Source: Hydractinia symbiolongicarpus
Lineage: Eukaryota; Cnidaria; Hydrozoa; Anthoathecata; Hydractiniidae
NCBI RefSeq assembly: GCF_029227915.1
Contig: NC_079885.1
Span: 9,178,001-9,242,000 of the forward strand
DNA length: 64,000 bases
Direction of reading: 5' to 3'
Shown here in pieces: positions 24,410 to 64,000 of this stretch. The position numbers were made by a program, and so were the translations under genes. The notes under the pieces were generated by a model, which ran no database searches, was not told the origin of the DNA, and saw only the letters and a program-made list of their open reading frames with translations. Every line of letters begins with the position of its first letter. The stretch's first letter is position 1.

Positions 24410-24590
24410 TGTATAAATTATGATGTCATATTTAAGTAATAGCAAATTTTGACATTTTCTGTCGCATAGATATTATACTGTGAAGGTAACTGATTAACAT
24501 AAAATGTTTTTGCTAAAATGACACTTGCTTGATCGTCCCAGGCCTCCTAAATTTTTGTCAATGACCCAATAACACAGGATCTGCAATTTG
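24410..24590 (+). repeat. Third copy of the same dispersed repeat
   Basis: Contains ATAAATTATGATGTCATATTT, CATAGATATTATA...GAAGGT and GCTAAAATGACACTTGCTTG then CGTCCCAGGCCTCCTAA. These are in the same order as at 11886-12060. It lies in the intergenic stretch upstream of TDP2. Confidence 0.6.
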
Positions 24591-26234
24591 GTTTGCAATA
24601 AAATTTTCTGTTAAGGGATTATCTCAAAATGTGCGTATGTTTTTTTCTTCGTATCATTATACAAACGCTACAAAGTATTTCGTTTTGCTAAACGAATGTC
24701 ATACAAAGTGCTTCATTTAAAAGAAAAATATAAACAAAGTTCAAACAAACTGTTTTAAACCATGATACAAAGTTAAACGAAGTTGTTTTATCATACAAAA
24801 AAAATGATACAAACTTTGAACGAAGTATATTGTAATATGAACTTAAAACGAACTTTAAAAGTGCTGGTGTGATTGTGCATAACTAAACAAAACTAACAAA
24901 AGCTTAATTTTTTTATGTCATTTATAACAAAAATTAGCTACTTTGGTAAAATAGTTATCTATATTATAATACCCGTATACGTCTGTCCGTCACGCAAAAT
25001 GACTACCAATATTCCTTAATCTCTCTGTGATTTTTAAAAACCAGGGGGTTGTTCAATCGAAAATCTTATTATTGATTAAAGTATATTCAAGAGATTAATT
25101 TATTCCCTTAAATAATTTAATTAATTTAATTTAACAATCAAATAAATAAATTAGGTGATTAAAACAAACGCATTTTTTAAATACGCCATTTTTAATAATA
25201 ATTACCCCCATGATGTCAATCACTGATTCCGCTCAGGAGCCACAGAAAACAAATAGGACAGTTTTACTGACTTTGGTTTGATCGCTCGCACATAGTATAC
25301 CAATCAAAACGAAAACAAAGGACCATGCTGACGAAGGCCATTTTGGTATTAAAAAATGGTTGTGGTCAGTGTAACATTTGTACAGGAGTTTGATATTTTT
25401 GTCTTCTAACAGCGTTTTTTTGTAATATTTGTTTCCTGTATGTTCTTACATGTTATAGGATAAATACATTGTCATGTAGTTTAGCCATGTACAAACGCAA
25501 CATTTGTTGGATTTTTGGCTAGGAACGAAGATTTTGCTTGCTAGCTAGCCATCTAGAGCCTTACTTATTGCTATTCTGTATGGTATAACAGCTTTTTATC
25601 CTACCCAACATTTATTTTTATGTTGTGGCTGTCACTATCCGAAGATTGGCCTGGCCAGTCTTAAGACGGGGCGCGTTCCAAGATTGGGCAGAACAGTACC
25701 ATGTCACCATTTCACATTCCGACCAGGAGAATATGGGTAGAAAAAGAAGCTCTAGAGGCAAGATTGCACTCTGTTAATAAATTCGACGAATCCTTTTTTA
25801 GATCTTAATAAAAAATATGGGGATATTTTATTTTGATTCTACTTGCGAACTTAACTTAGGACCCGTTTCCGCTCAGCAACCTTTATCTGTGATTTCAAAA
25901 TGCACCAAATTAGACCGAATATCAAAACATAATAGCTACCTATTACAAATAATTCCAGGAAGAAAGACAAAGCAACAAGCAGACGGTATGCGCGGAGGAG
26001 ATGCACACATTTGTCTCCCAAACAACCCGTCATTGCAAAGTACAATGTACAGACCTGATCAGTACACGACCCCGCTGTATGTTTAGCGGGCAAGCTTTAG
26101 GTGAATTTCTTGCCCGGTGCAACCTCGTCCCCACTACTTTTCGTATATCGGCACTGGGCTTATTGAAAGGTCTGTTCGTCTTGCTGTTCGATATGTAAAA
26201 AGAGACAACAGGATCGAAGTTGTACCCAGCGTGT

Positions 26235-26288
26235 GATAAAATTCTTGATTATCAAATATCGGTATATTTGATAATCCAGAATTTTATC
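26235..26288. repeat. Short perfect-type hairpin
   Basis: GATAAAATTCTTGATTATCA...ATAT and its reverse complement flank a 4-base centre, with one or two mismatches. Foldback sequence, origin unknown. Confidence 0.65.
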
Positions 26289-28489
26289 AATTTACTGTTT
26301 TTGCAGATTCCCTATTTTTTAAGAGAATTGTACTTTAAAGTTGTACGCTTAGTTGTACGGTCGGTAATTAGGCTAGTCTAATTAATCACTGAAAATAACA
26401 CACTTCTACTACGAATACCTAAATCTCACAGACAAGATGGGAATATATTTCCCAATAAAAAGAAGGAATAGCAACGAATACAAATAGCATCATGGACATG
26501 ATGAGATTTGGACTCGCCGAGTTGTGGATGCGTAAAGATATCAACCTCAATCGCACGGCCTGTAGCCTCTTTTGCTCGTTTTTAATTTCGGAGATTGTCA
26601 TCCAAGCTTATCAGAAAGAAAAAGGAGTCCCCGGAACGAGGTTGGGATGTAGGTTTCTGTTCCGTTGTTTACACTATATATATTTTTTCGCAATTCAACG
26701 CATTTGTGTGAAGTTATGTTATAAAGCTGGTGCGAAAAGCTTTATTAGTAGGGTGTTTTAAGCTTGCCTGTTTGTCATAGTAGTCCTTAGTGTCCCCGTG
26801 TCTTATAAAGCATTTCGTGTTGGCGAGTTAGCAGTGTCTCTGGTTTCCTTTACCTAATACTTAATAATTGAATCCTTCTGTATCAACTGGTTGCGTTTGT
26901 GCACGCTTGCTCTGTTGTCAGTTAAGTTCTTGACGTTTTTTAAGCGCAACACTTTCGCCTTATTTTTCGACATTCGCTGCTCACAAACTACATTTGCGTC
27001 ATTTACTAGCCAGACAGGGTGCAGTTCCCCTACCAATTAAAATTCCTTTCACAATAACGTGGTTACTCTCCTTTGCAGTGTTAAAGGGATCCTGGAACAC
27101 AAAATATTTCACATTCTTAATTTTATATATTAAAATCAAAACAACACAAATTTAAATTAATTTTTTTGAAAACACGTTTTGTGACTCATCTTCGCCTCCA
27201 TTTTGTGATTCTAAACGGAAGTGAAGTTTCCCAAAAAATTGCATGAATAAGCGATGTCACAAAATGTTCCGCAATAGATTTCATGTCTACAATACTAGGA
27301 ACTATCAACCTCCATAGGATTTTTTACCTTTTTAATATGAGAGAAGACGGCGTTTCTCTTATATCAAAAAAGCAAAAAACACTGGGGACGAAACTGAGAA
27401 ACTATAAAACTATGTATTTACCAACTATTCCTTTTTCAATAAATTTGGTAACAGTGAGAAGTCCATATGCCGTCTTAGGTCCTAGGGAGCAACAGTGATT
27501 GTTCAATGTCATTTTTATTCTCTAGTTACTTTGCCAAAGTTTACATTGGTTCATTGCATTGCATAGAAAGGCTTTTGGAAGCAAGGTTTGCAATTATGGC
27601 GACACTTTTAAAAACTACCCTCGACTCAATCAAAAAGACTAAATGCCCTACAAACGAGGTTGGCACGACTGGTTACACTACAAAAAATAAATCTTCTACT
27701 CCGCGAATTTATCCAAGAACAACTTTGTTCCCAACGCCTGTTGTCTCGCCAGCCTAATATAAAAATAATCGACAGGCGCTGGGAAAGAAGTGGCTGCGAG
27801 GGAAACGCAATATTCAATAATTGAGATTATTCTAACTTTACAAAAAAATCTGGTATTTCATTATCGAGCATTATTTTTACAATAAGATTTTAGAAACCAA
27901 GCCTTGAATTTTGTTACGAATTCAAAAGAATGCACTTTATTTTTAAAAACTTCACTGAAGTTAAGTGTCAAAGATAATCGCATTTTGTGGTTCATAAAAA
28001 TCATTAAATTCACTTTTATTGTCAGACGCCCGTTAACTTTTTTGATCACCAGTAAAAATTAGTTTTCGTGAAATTAAATTTTGTTGATAATTTCTTACTC
28101 CAAGTTTTTGACAATAAAATTTAAATAGAGACGTAAAATATGTTTGAAATGTATTGCAGCTAAATAGCAGTAATGCCGGCACAAAATCGCAATTTTTTTA
28201 CAAAGCGAATTGGACGGCGATTTCGCCGGCGAAATGTATCTGAGTATGCGCAGTTTTATTTGTTTTCACTTTGCTTCTAAAAATTCATTTGGACTTAAAG
28301 TAGAAACAATTCCTATTTTTTAGTGGCGAAATATTTCGCTGTAAACTTTTAACCAATCAGAACGCAATATTCAATGTTTATCCTCAAGAAAACTCATTAC
28401 TGGATAGAATTAAAATTAAATGTCTGGTTTTACGAAAACAATCAAGTAACAAAACTCAAAATAAAAATTTGGGGAATCTGTTAAAGTAT

Positions 28490-28607
28490 CAACCTCGTCT
28501 CAAGGGAATCTTGTATCTTTCTGACATCAGGGACAGCGATACGAACATGATTTTTTCATCGCTGTCTTCGTTTCAAAAAGATACAAGATAACCCGGGGTC
28601 GAGGTTG
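28490..28607. repeat. Foldback element with CAACCTCG / CGAGGTTG ends
   Basis: Left arm CAACCTCGTCTCAAGGGAAT then CTTGTATCTTTCTGAC; the right arm is the imperfect complement (AAGATACAAGATAACCCGGG then GTCGAGGTTG). In the middle, CAGCGAT...ATCGCTG forms a second palindrome. Confidence 0.7.
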
Positions 28608-28963
28608 GTAGAGTATATGATATTATGAAATCATAGAGATATGTAGCCTAGTTAACTAAGCTTTCTTTTTCGAGTTGATAAAACGAGTTTCTCTCAAACT
28701 AAAGCTTAGACGCAAACGAATGACTCAGCGAAAATCGCTTCGGAGGCCATTTTAATTTATCTGTGAGTTATTTACCAAGCTTGGCCACATCTTACTGTGG
28801 AAATAACTTTATAGCTTACTAATGTTTGTTAGGGCGAGTGAAACCACTCGCTGGAATATTCGGATGAAAAGGGCTTTCCCCGACATGGCCACGTAAGCAA
28901 AGAACAATAGAATTAGCCAATCAGGAAGCGCAGCCAGATTTTGGCGGCAGAAAAATCGTTTAA

Positions 28964-29031
28964 GACCCAGCGTAATTTTTCTCACCTTAACTACTCCGAT
29001 TTCCCGGTGGTAAGAAAAATTACGCTGGGTC
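28964..29031. repeat. Hairpin with 23-base arms
   Basis: GACCCAGCGTAATTTTTCTC-ACC and GGT-AAGAAAAATTACGCTGGG-TC are complementary with one mismatch around a 22-base loop. No coding or terminator role is expected in this context. Confidence 0.75.
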
Positions 29032-32020
29032 TCCTGGCTAAGATCGTATAACGCTTTTAAACATTACAAACACGTCTCCCCCCCCCCCAAAAAAAAAAAA
29101 AAAAAAGAAAAAAGAAAAGAAAAAAGAAAAAAAAAATGATATAAAAATCGTAAATGACCCGGAGTACTTAATTACGGAGTACTTCATTGACAAGGCAAAA
29201 TGGATATATAGGATATATAAAGATCAAAACAATGAAAAAAACTTTCTGTTCTCAGCTTTTAAAGGGCTTATTTTAAAAGAAAAACTATACCGTACGGTAC
29301 ATTTTGCGACGTCATTGCCGTTTCCGTAATTTTGGCAAATTTTCCAGTCCCTTTTCCGTCTCAAAGCGGAGCATGGTGATAGTGGCCGAGAGGGACGAAG
29401 GCGAGAAATGTACAAAAACAAGTGCTGAAATGTTTGTCTTAAATTATCAATTTGTTAAAAAAAATTTTCTTTTCTTTTTATACAGCATGTTAAGATATAC
29501 TTCCTATGTATTTTAATTTTAGTTCTAGGCTTCCTTCAATGAAGCACATTTTGTTAACTAACTTCGCTACGGACCACATTCATTCAAGAATTATTAGAAT
29601 AATATAGCAAACAAACTCATCGGAAAAAAATTATTTACCGGCAATTTTTTCGTTGGCATTTAAAAAAGAAGTTCATAAGGACTAACCACGCCAAGTCGGA
29701 TAATTTAAATTTTATCATGGATCAACATCACTACCCGAGCAGAAAGCGATATAAGAAAGAAGCCTTGTCCGTCTGATGAAGTCCTTGTTTCTTAGATCAA
29801 TCCCTTTAGCCCACAACATTCTTTCTATACATTGAATACTCTAAATCCTCCAGCGGACAATAGGGATTTGACTGTGGCAGTTCCTCTTTCTTTGATATCG
29901 GGCACACGGCATAAAAGAAAAACAGAAAAATGTCCTAGTGTGTTATGGGGTTGTCCCTCTAAAATTTATTTCAAGGGATTATTTTTCTTTCTGACCAGAC
30001 TTTTTTTTCTAATTTCCCTCTTTCTTGCTTAAAAAAATCTCTCTGCTCCTTTTTGTAACTCCGTAAAGATTTATTAAACGAAAAGTTTTCCAACTAAGTT
30101 CAAGGTCCTTTTCGACAGTCACATATCAGACGTGCCATTTTAAGTCAAAAGAAGCACTTGAAATAATGTTTTTAATTATTTTCATACTCCTACCAAATTA
30201 GAGGTTGATCAACAAACTTCCTCTACATAACGCCTAAGAATGACACATGTAGGTTGACAGAGTACAGTCTTTTTACATCTGCCTAGCACTGTGGGTTAAG
30301 TAGACACATTTGTTGGTGAGACTGGTATATCGTCGGACAGTACATAACATATTTTGCATGACTGTGTATCGCATACGATAACCGTACGTCTAACATAATC
30401 ATCAACATTATTATTACCCTTTTACATAAAACTCTCTGTCTCTTGAGCGATAAAGAAGTGTCTGTTTATGACTATTTCTTACACAAGCTTTGAGGTGATG
30501 CCATCACGATAGTGTTTTCTTTCATCGGCATCTTTTATTCCGTTTTTCTACATTTGTTTCGCCAACGTTGTTGATGTCGTCGTACCATCAAATAAAAAAT
30601 TACAAAAAGAGTTACAAGGTTAACCGTGTGTCAAGAGTAAAACCAACTTGCTTCAAAGTTTCGGATATTACAGCAGAACTGGCGAGAGAGCCTTGTGTGA
30701 CACCACGTGTATTGCGTATACTATTTTATGCGCAAACGCATATCCGATAACCCAATTTTGTAGTAGTGCAAAATTCAAACGACTTCTGCAAACGTCGGAA
30801 ACGAGTAGGATACTCATTGAGATTGTCGCATCTTGCTGCAAGATGAAAAGACTTCGTTTGTACTCCAATGAAATTTGGTGAATGTAATCGGAAAAGATTG
30901 GTTCTTCTGCGTGCAGCCCAATTCTTGAGCAGGTCGTCTAAATATATCTTTTTGGCGGAAATTAATAATAACGTTTTAAGCTGTGCTCCTAGAATCTTGG
31001 TAAAAACATGTCGAGACACTTAATTTTGAAGTTCGCCGCCACAAGTAATTGTATAGAATAGTTCTTAATTAGATTTACACATTTTGAACTTTGGCAAAGT
31101 GGACTTAGGATCTTTTTCATTAGGCCCGAACTCTTAAAATGTGATAATTGTTGCTGACGACAACATGGTCATTTTCCACGGATCTCAGGCCTTTGTGGGT
31201 TATTACTGGCATTATAGTATATGTGAGTGCCACTAGAATGTGTATTTTTCTCAAAACAAGTAGTGAAATCAATTCAGTTAAAATTCTCTGAGAGATATTT
31301 GAGGTTGTGGTTTATTTGACATAAATTCTTATTCGAAAGGGAGGCTTATAAGATCTGTATCTTTGAAATTCTCTTTTGTGTAATTTTTTCTTTCTTCATA
31401 TAGTTGGCTTGCTTTGAATTGGTCTTTTATTTGTTAAGCCTGCACCACGCCTGCATCGCGCGAGATTGAAAACTGTATAATGAAGGTTAACTAAACATAA
31501 TCGAGTGACGCAAGTGATTCGATATCGATATCTCGGAATAAAAAAAAGAGTGTTAGGCCTTTAGAACTACAGTTAACTTTCGGTAACTCGAACACCGAAT
31601 AACTTTCATTATCTCGAACCATTTTCTTGGGTCCATTCAACTTTTGTAAGTAGTTTCTTATAAAAAATCCGGTTAACCCAAACATTCGTTAACACGACGG
31701 ATTTTTTGTCCTTTCTGAGTCAAATGTCAAATGTCTGCAGATAACTCAAACTTTTCACTCAAGAAATGGAAATCAAAGACTAGATAAATGTCAGATTTTG
31801 TTTTTTCAGTTTTTTTCAACTCCTGATGTAATATAAATAGATAATGTTTGCTGCCGAAGAAAATTCAATTTGTAAGAGACTTGCATGGGCTTTTCATCGC
31901 CAAGATTACACTTTTCTTTTTCGGTAACTGCTTAATCGAATGAAAAAAATTGTTACATTTTTAAAAACACATAGGATTAACTTATTGTGCTGGTTGACTA
32001 AACAAGAAAGAAAAAGCGGA

Positions 32021-32088
32021 CAACCTCATTCTCAGAGCAGATCATTAACATTTTCACCATAAATATAAAATTCCTCGGACTGAGGTTG
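32021..32088. repeat. Foldback element, CAACCTCA / TGAGGTTG ends
   Basis: CAACCTCATTCTCAGAG at the left, CCTCGGACTGAGGTTG at the right, 68 bases. It belongs with the CAACCTCG family. Confidence 0.55.
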
Positions 32089-33054
32089 TGAAATTTTTAA
32101 TATCAATTAATTATACGTTAAATATTAAAATTTGAACTCACGCAGTTGAGAAATAAAACTGTGCAGAAGCTGGGTTTTATATTATGTGCAAAAAAAAATT
32201 CAACTGTGTAGCAATGGGATGAATAATCATGCAGTTTTTCTCAATTTTAATGTTTCAATTATAACTGAGAAATACCATGGCAACATCTTGCTAAACAAAT
32301 TTATAATTTCCTGTTTTGAATTCACTGACTTGTCATATTATAAATATATTTATGGTTTAATTTACCAATGATTATATTAATCAATATTCTAATTTTTTCT
32401 AATTCTTATTTTTTTGATATCAACGGACATGAAGTTTTTCAAACAATGAGGAAAAAAGTAAGTTTTCTATATTAGAAAAGATCTCATCCCGATTTTTTTT
32501 GTAAACATTTCCATAACGATGGGTTAAAACCGTTAAAACAGCAGCGAGAAGTGGGAGATCCTGAGTGGCTTTCTAATTGGGTAAAATATACAACTCAATG
32601 GATAACCAGATGTCATCTTTGTTCCCATGACATCTTGCTTATTCTCTGTCATCGGGAAAACGATAGCAAGGGCCCTGAAAAGGAAGTTGACTAAAAAATT
32701 GGAATTTAAAATACTTTGAAAGATATTATTTGAATTGATCATCTCGCGCGAATGGCTAACAAACACGTTCCTTCCTTTATAGGTGTTTTGCCTTTTTAGC
32801 AAAGTCGCGATGTAAAAGAATTAGAAAACACTGGGAATGAGGTTGGGAAGAGTAACCCTTCTTTTCATTCTCCTCCCCAGAGCTCTTTGAGATTAAAACC
32901 GAGTTTATCTCAAAGATCTCGGAGTCGAGAATGCCTTCTTTTAACCCTCGTACTCAACAGAAAATTTTTCAATGGCGAAAAAATCATATTTTTAAGTCAG
33001 TAGAAATATTAGTCACTCTTTCTGAATGATTTTTTAAAATATATACAAACATCT

Positions 33055-33142
33055 CATAATTATACAACCTCGATTTCTGCCTCGTTTTATCCTTATATAA
33101 AAAAAACACTACAGGTCCTGGGATCAAGGTTGCATAATTATG
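33055..33142. repeat. Foldback element, ATAATTATACAACCTCGAT ends
   Basis: Left ATAATTATACAACCTCGAT and right GATCAAGGTTGCATAATTAT are near-complementary over about 19 bases. 88 bases, same family by its CAACCT termini. Confidence 0.65.
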
Positions 33143-33525
33143 TTGCAAATTCTTATTTTCATATGATATTTTTAACTAAAAAAGTTTTAAACGGAAAATA
33201 TTCAACGCTTGTTTTCTTACCTAAGGCATTTGGATTCTTAAATGCACTAAATAAAGGGAAAAAATAGCCAAAATCGACAAACTAAAAATGGATGCTCAGT
33301 AAATACAATTCGGTTCTTTGATTGGTTTAAAGTCATTGGGCTAAAATTTGGTCAAACTTTCATCTTTAGTAGCGTGGTTGTGATAGAATTTACAAGCACA
33401 GCTGTACCTGTTTCCGTCCTAGGATAAATTAGGAACTTTTGCTGACAAGTAAATTTAGTGATTTAATAATTTGTTTAAAAACAAGTTTGCGCGTAACTGT
33501 TGAAGGCTAAGCCTCGGGCCTTTTT

Positions 33526-33533
33526 TCTTATCT

Positions 33534-33563
<30 letters not shown>
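33526..33563 (+). repeat. Microsatellite (TTATC)n
   Basis: About seven tandem TTATC units. Confidence 0.9.
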
Positions 33564-33564
<1 letters not shown>

Positions 33565-33926
33565 TCAACGCATTTGTTTAATTGCACGACAACAGAAAGC
33601 GAGTATACGGAAAATTTACAAAGGAGGATTGGTAGTTGTCATGTACTATAGCCTTTCTCCGCATTATCTTTATTTTGCTTCGATGTTACTTTTGCTTATT
33701 TTGAAAATATATCTTACATAAGATATGGTGTTTCTATATACACTCTCCTGCATTTTGTAAAGGCTTTCAGAGCAATGTTTTAGCCAATCTAGGGGTCAAA
33801 AGTTGAAAAAATTTCTTAGCCCGTCGGGACCTAACCATGATCCTTTGACATAAATAATTTAGCCCCTCCACTTTCAAAATTCAAAAAAAACAAACTCCAC
33901 CGGGCCTGTTAGATGGGGAGTCCTAG

Positions 33927-34028
33927 AATATTATAGTTGCTCATATGTAGCAATATTCAGCGGCTATCATTTTTGCATAAAAAAAATAGCCGTTGAATAT
34001 TGCTACATGTAAGCAACCATAGAATATT
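33927..34028. repeat. Foldback element with 41-base arms upstream of giant-gene exon 1
   Basis: AATATTATAGTTGCTCATAT...GCGGCTAT on the left and its near-exact complement ATAGCCGTTGAATATTGCTA...AGAATATT on the right, separated by about 20 bases. It ends about 205 bases before exon 1. Confidence 0.8.
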
Positions 34029-34233
34029 TAATTACATTTCTTTCAGGTAAGCTTTTTTAATTTTGGGTTATGAAAATAAAAAGAGATTATTATTAACATA
34101 GAGAATATTCTCGTTTTAACGAGGTCCCGTGCCTCCAAAGCCGGAAACACACCAACAAAAAAACTCGTCCGGATTAGTCGATTTGCTACACGAAAATGTT
34201 TAAAACACAGCGTGTTTGCTTTTCTTTTTACAG

Positions 34234-63518
<29,285 letters not shown>

Positions 63519-63959
63519 GTTGGTATTTAATTCTTTTTTATATTTTAACTAGTTGACATTGGCTCAAGGTATAAAATCAATGGAAAAGTTAGTAATTTTG
63601 GTAATTTTGATGGCGTTAGCTTGTTGAGATACAATTTTTTTTATAAAATTCGTTTAGTCGTTCCTTCTATTATGTAGGGCTTAAAACGCTGATAAAATGT
63701 ATAGGATAAAATAGTTTCGACAACTGTTAAGCTTGGTTCCCACTGAGCATGTTATCTTGACATCCCACCCCTGACCCCTGAGAAAACACCCCTGAGCATC
63801 TCACGTTTTAAGTGTTACGCTTCTTTTGGAATAAAAATTTGGTGGGAACGTTGTTAACACCATTCATTTTTCTCAAACAATAGCATTTTTGTTATTATTA
63901 TAATATTATAATAATGAACAATTTAAGCCTAACAATTTAAACTTGTCATCAATTGCTAG

Positions 63960-63960
<1 letters not shown>

Positions 63961-64000
<40 letters not shown>
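63961..64000. repeat. (AT)n microsatellite at the window edge
   Basis: Alternating AT to the last base. Confidence 0.95.

Larger units (their letters stand above)
23204..34233. other. 11 kb intergenic region rich in foldback repeats
   Basis: No open frame here shows recognisable protein similarity or a splice-compatible exon chain. It contains the dispersed repeat at 24410-24590, a repeat end near 24965, a GC-richer patch around 25,630-25,760, several foldback elements between 26,120 and 34,028, and simple repeats. The 5' exon or exons and promoter of the giant plus-strand gene should lie here, as may 5' sequence of TDP2, but I could not identify them. Confidence 0.5.

Noticed and set aside
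25817-26086. 89-codon plus-strand open frame in a GC-richer patch
   Set aside because: No motif, no partner exon and no similarity I can name. It may be part of a repeat.
27506-27757. 83-codon plus-strand open frame
   Set aside because: No recognisable family, no splice context and low complexity typical of chance frames in this intergenic stretch.
28964-29031. Hairpin as a transcription terminator
   Set aside because: Intrinsic terminators do not apply to this eukaryotic context, and no gene ends nearby. It fits a foldback repeat.
33500-33721. Possible signal-peptide first exon for the giant gene (hydrophobic LILSYLILSYL)
   Set aside because: The hydrophobic run is the translated TTATC microsatellite and the frame opens at TTG, not ATG. 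There is no suitable donor.

Overview
The window is animal nuclear DNA, AT-rich and intron-rich, with GT-AG splice sites, short exons and many small foldback or MITE-like repeats. No prokaryotic features are present. The AT bias, the repeat style and a huge secreted protein built from F5/8C, LamG, C-type lectin, MAM and EGF modules suggest a marine invertebrate, most likely a cnidarian and perhaps a hydrozoan. That assignment is inference; no diagnostic marker gene is present. All gene models were built by eye, from exons whose splice sites and reading phases join without a break.

Region 1 (about 290-14,433, minus strand) is a lipase maturation factor 2 (LMF2) homologue. Fifteen phase-compatible exons give about 498 residues from the start codon, and the C-terminal part lies beyond base 1. 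Its introns hold two TTAA-flanked MITEs, two related minisatellites, a SINE-like conserved repeat that fills most of intron 5, and copies of another dispersed repeat. Region 2 (16,366-20,048, minus strand) is an eight-exon gene for a 248-residue coiled-coil protein. Its C-terminus closely resembles the extreme C-terminus of the centrosomal/ciliary protein CEP290, yet it is a free-standing short protein. Region 3 (22,254-23,203, minus strand) is a two-exon tyrosyl-DNA phosphodiesterase 2 (TDP2) homologue of 258 residues, with all four catalytic residues and no UBA domain. These three genes lie head-to-tail on the minus strand.

Region 4 (23,204 to about 34,230) shows no convincing coding exon. 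It is dense in foldback elements, including a family ending in CAACCTCG/CGAGGTTG.

Region 5 (34,234-63,518, plus strand, open at both ends) is one very large gene. Twenty-six exons join in a single frame to encode about 2,525 residues of a secreted or extracellular mosaic protein. In order these are: signal-peptide core, two F5/8C (discoidin) domains, the front half of a LamG-like domain, a beta-rich exon, a third F5/8C domain, tectonin-like repeats carrying a regular cysteine pair, the back half of a LamG-like domain, more cysteine-pair repeats, a C-type lectin domain, a CBM96/DNRLRE-like domain, a MAM-like domain, a LamG-like domain, an EGF domain and another LamG-like domain. Every module boundary falls at a phase-1 intron. 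The architecture resembles large adhesive or matrix proteins of marine invertebrates, but I recognise no named protein. This gene, with its cysteine-pair repeat and apparently split LamG domain, is the most promising undescribed object in the window.
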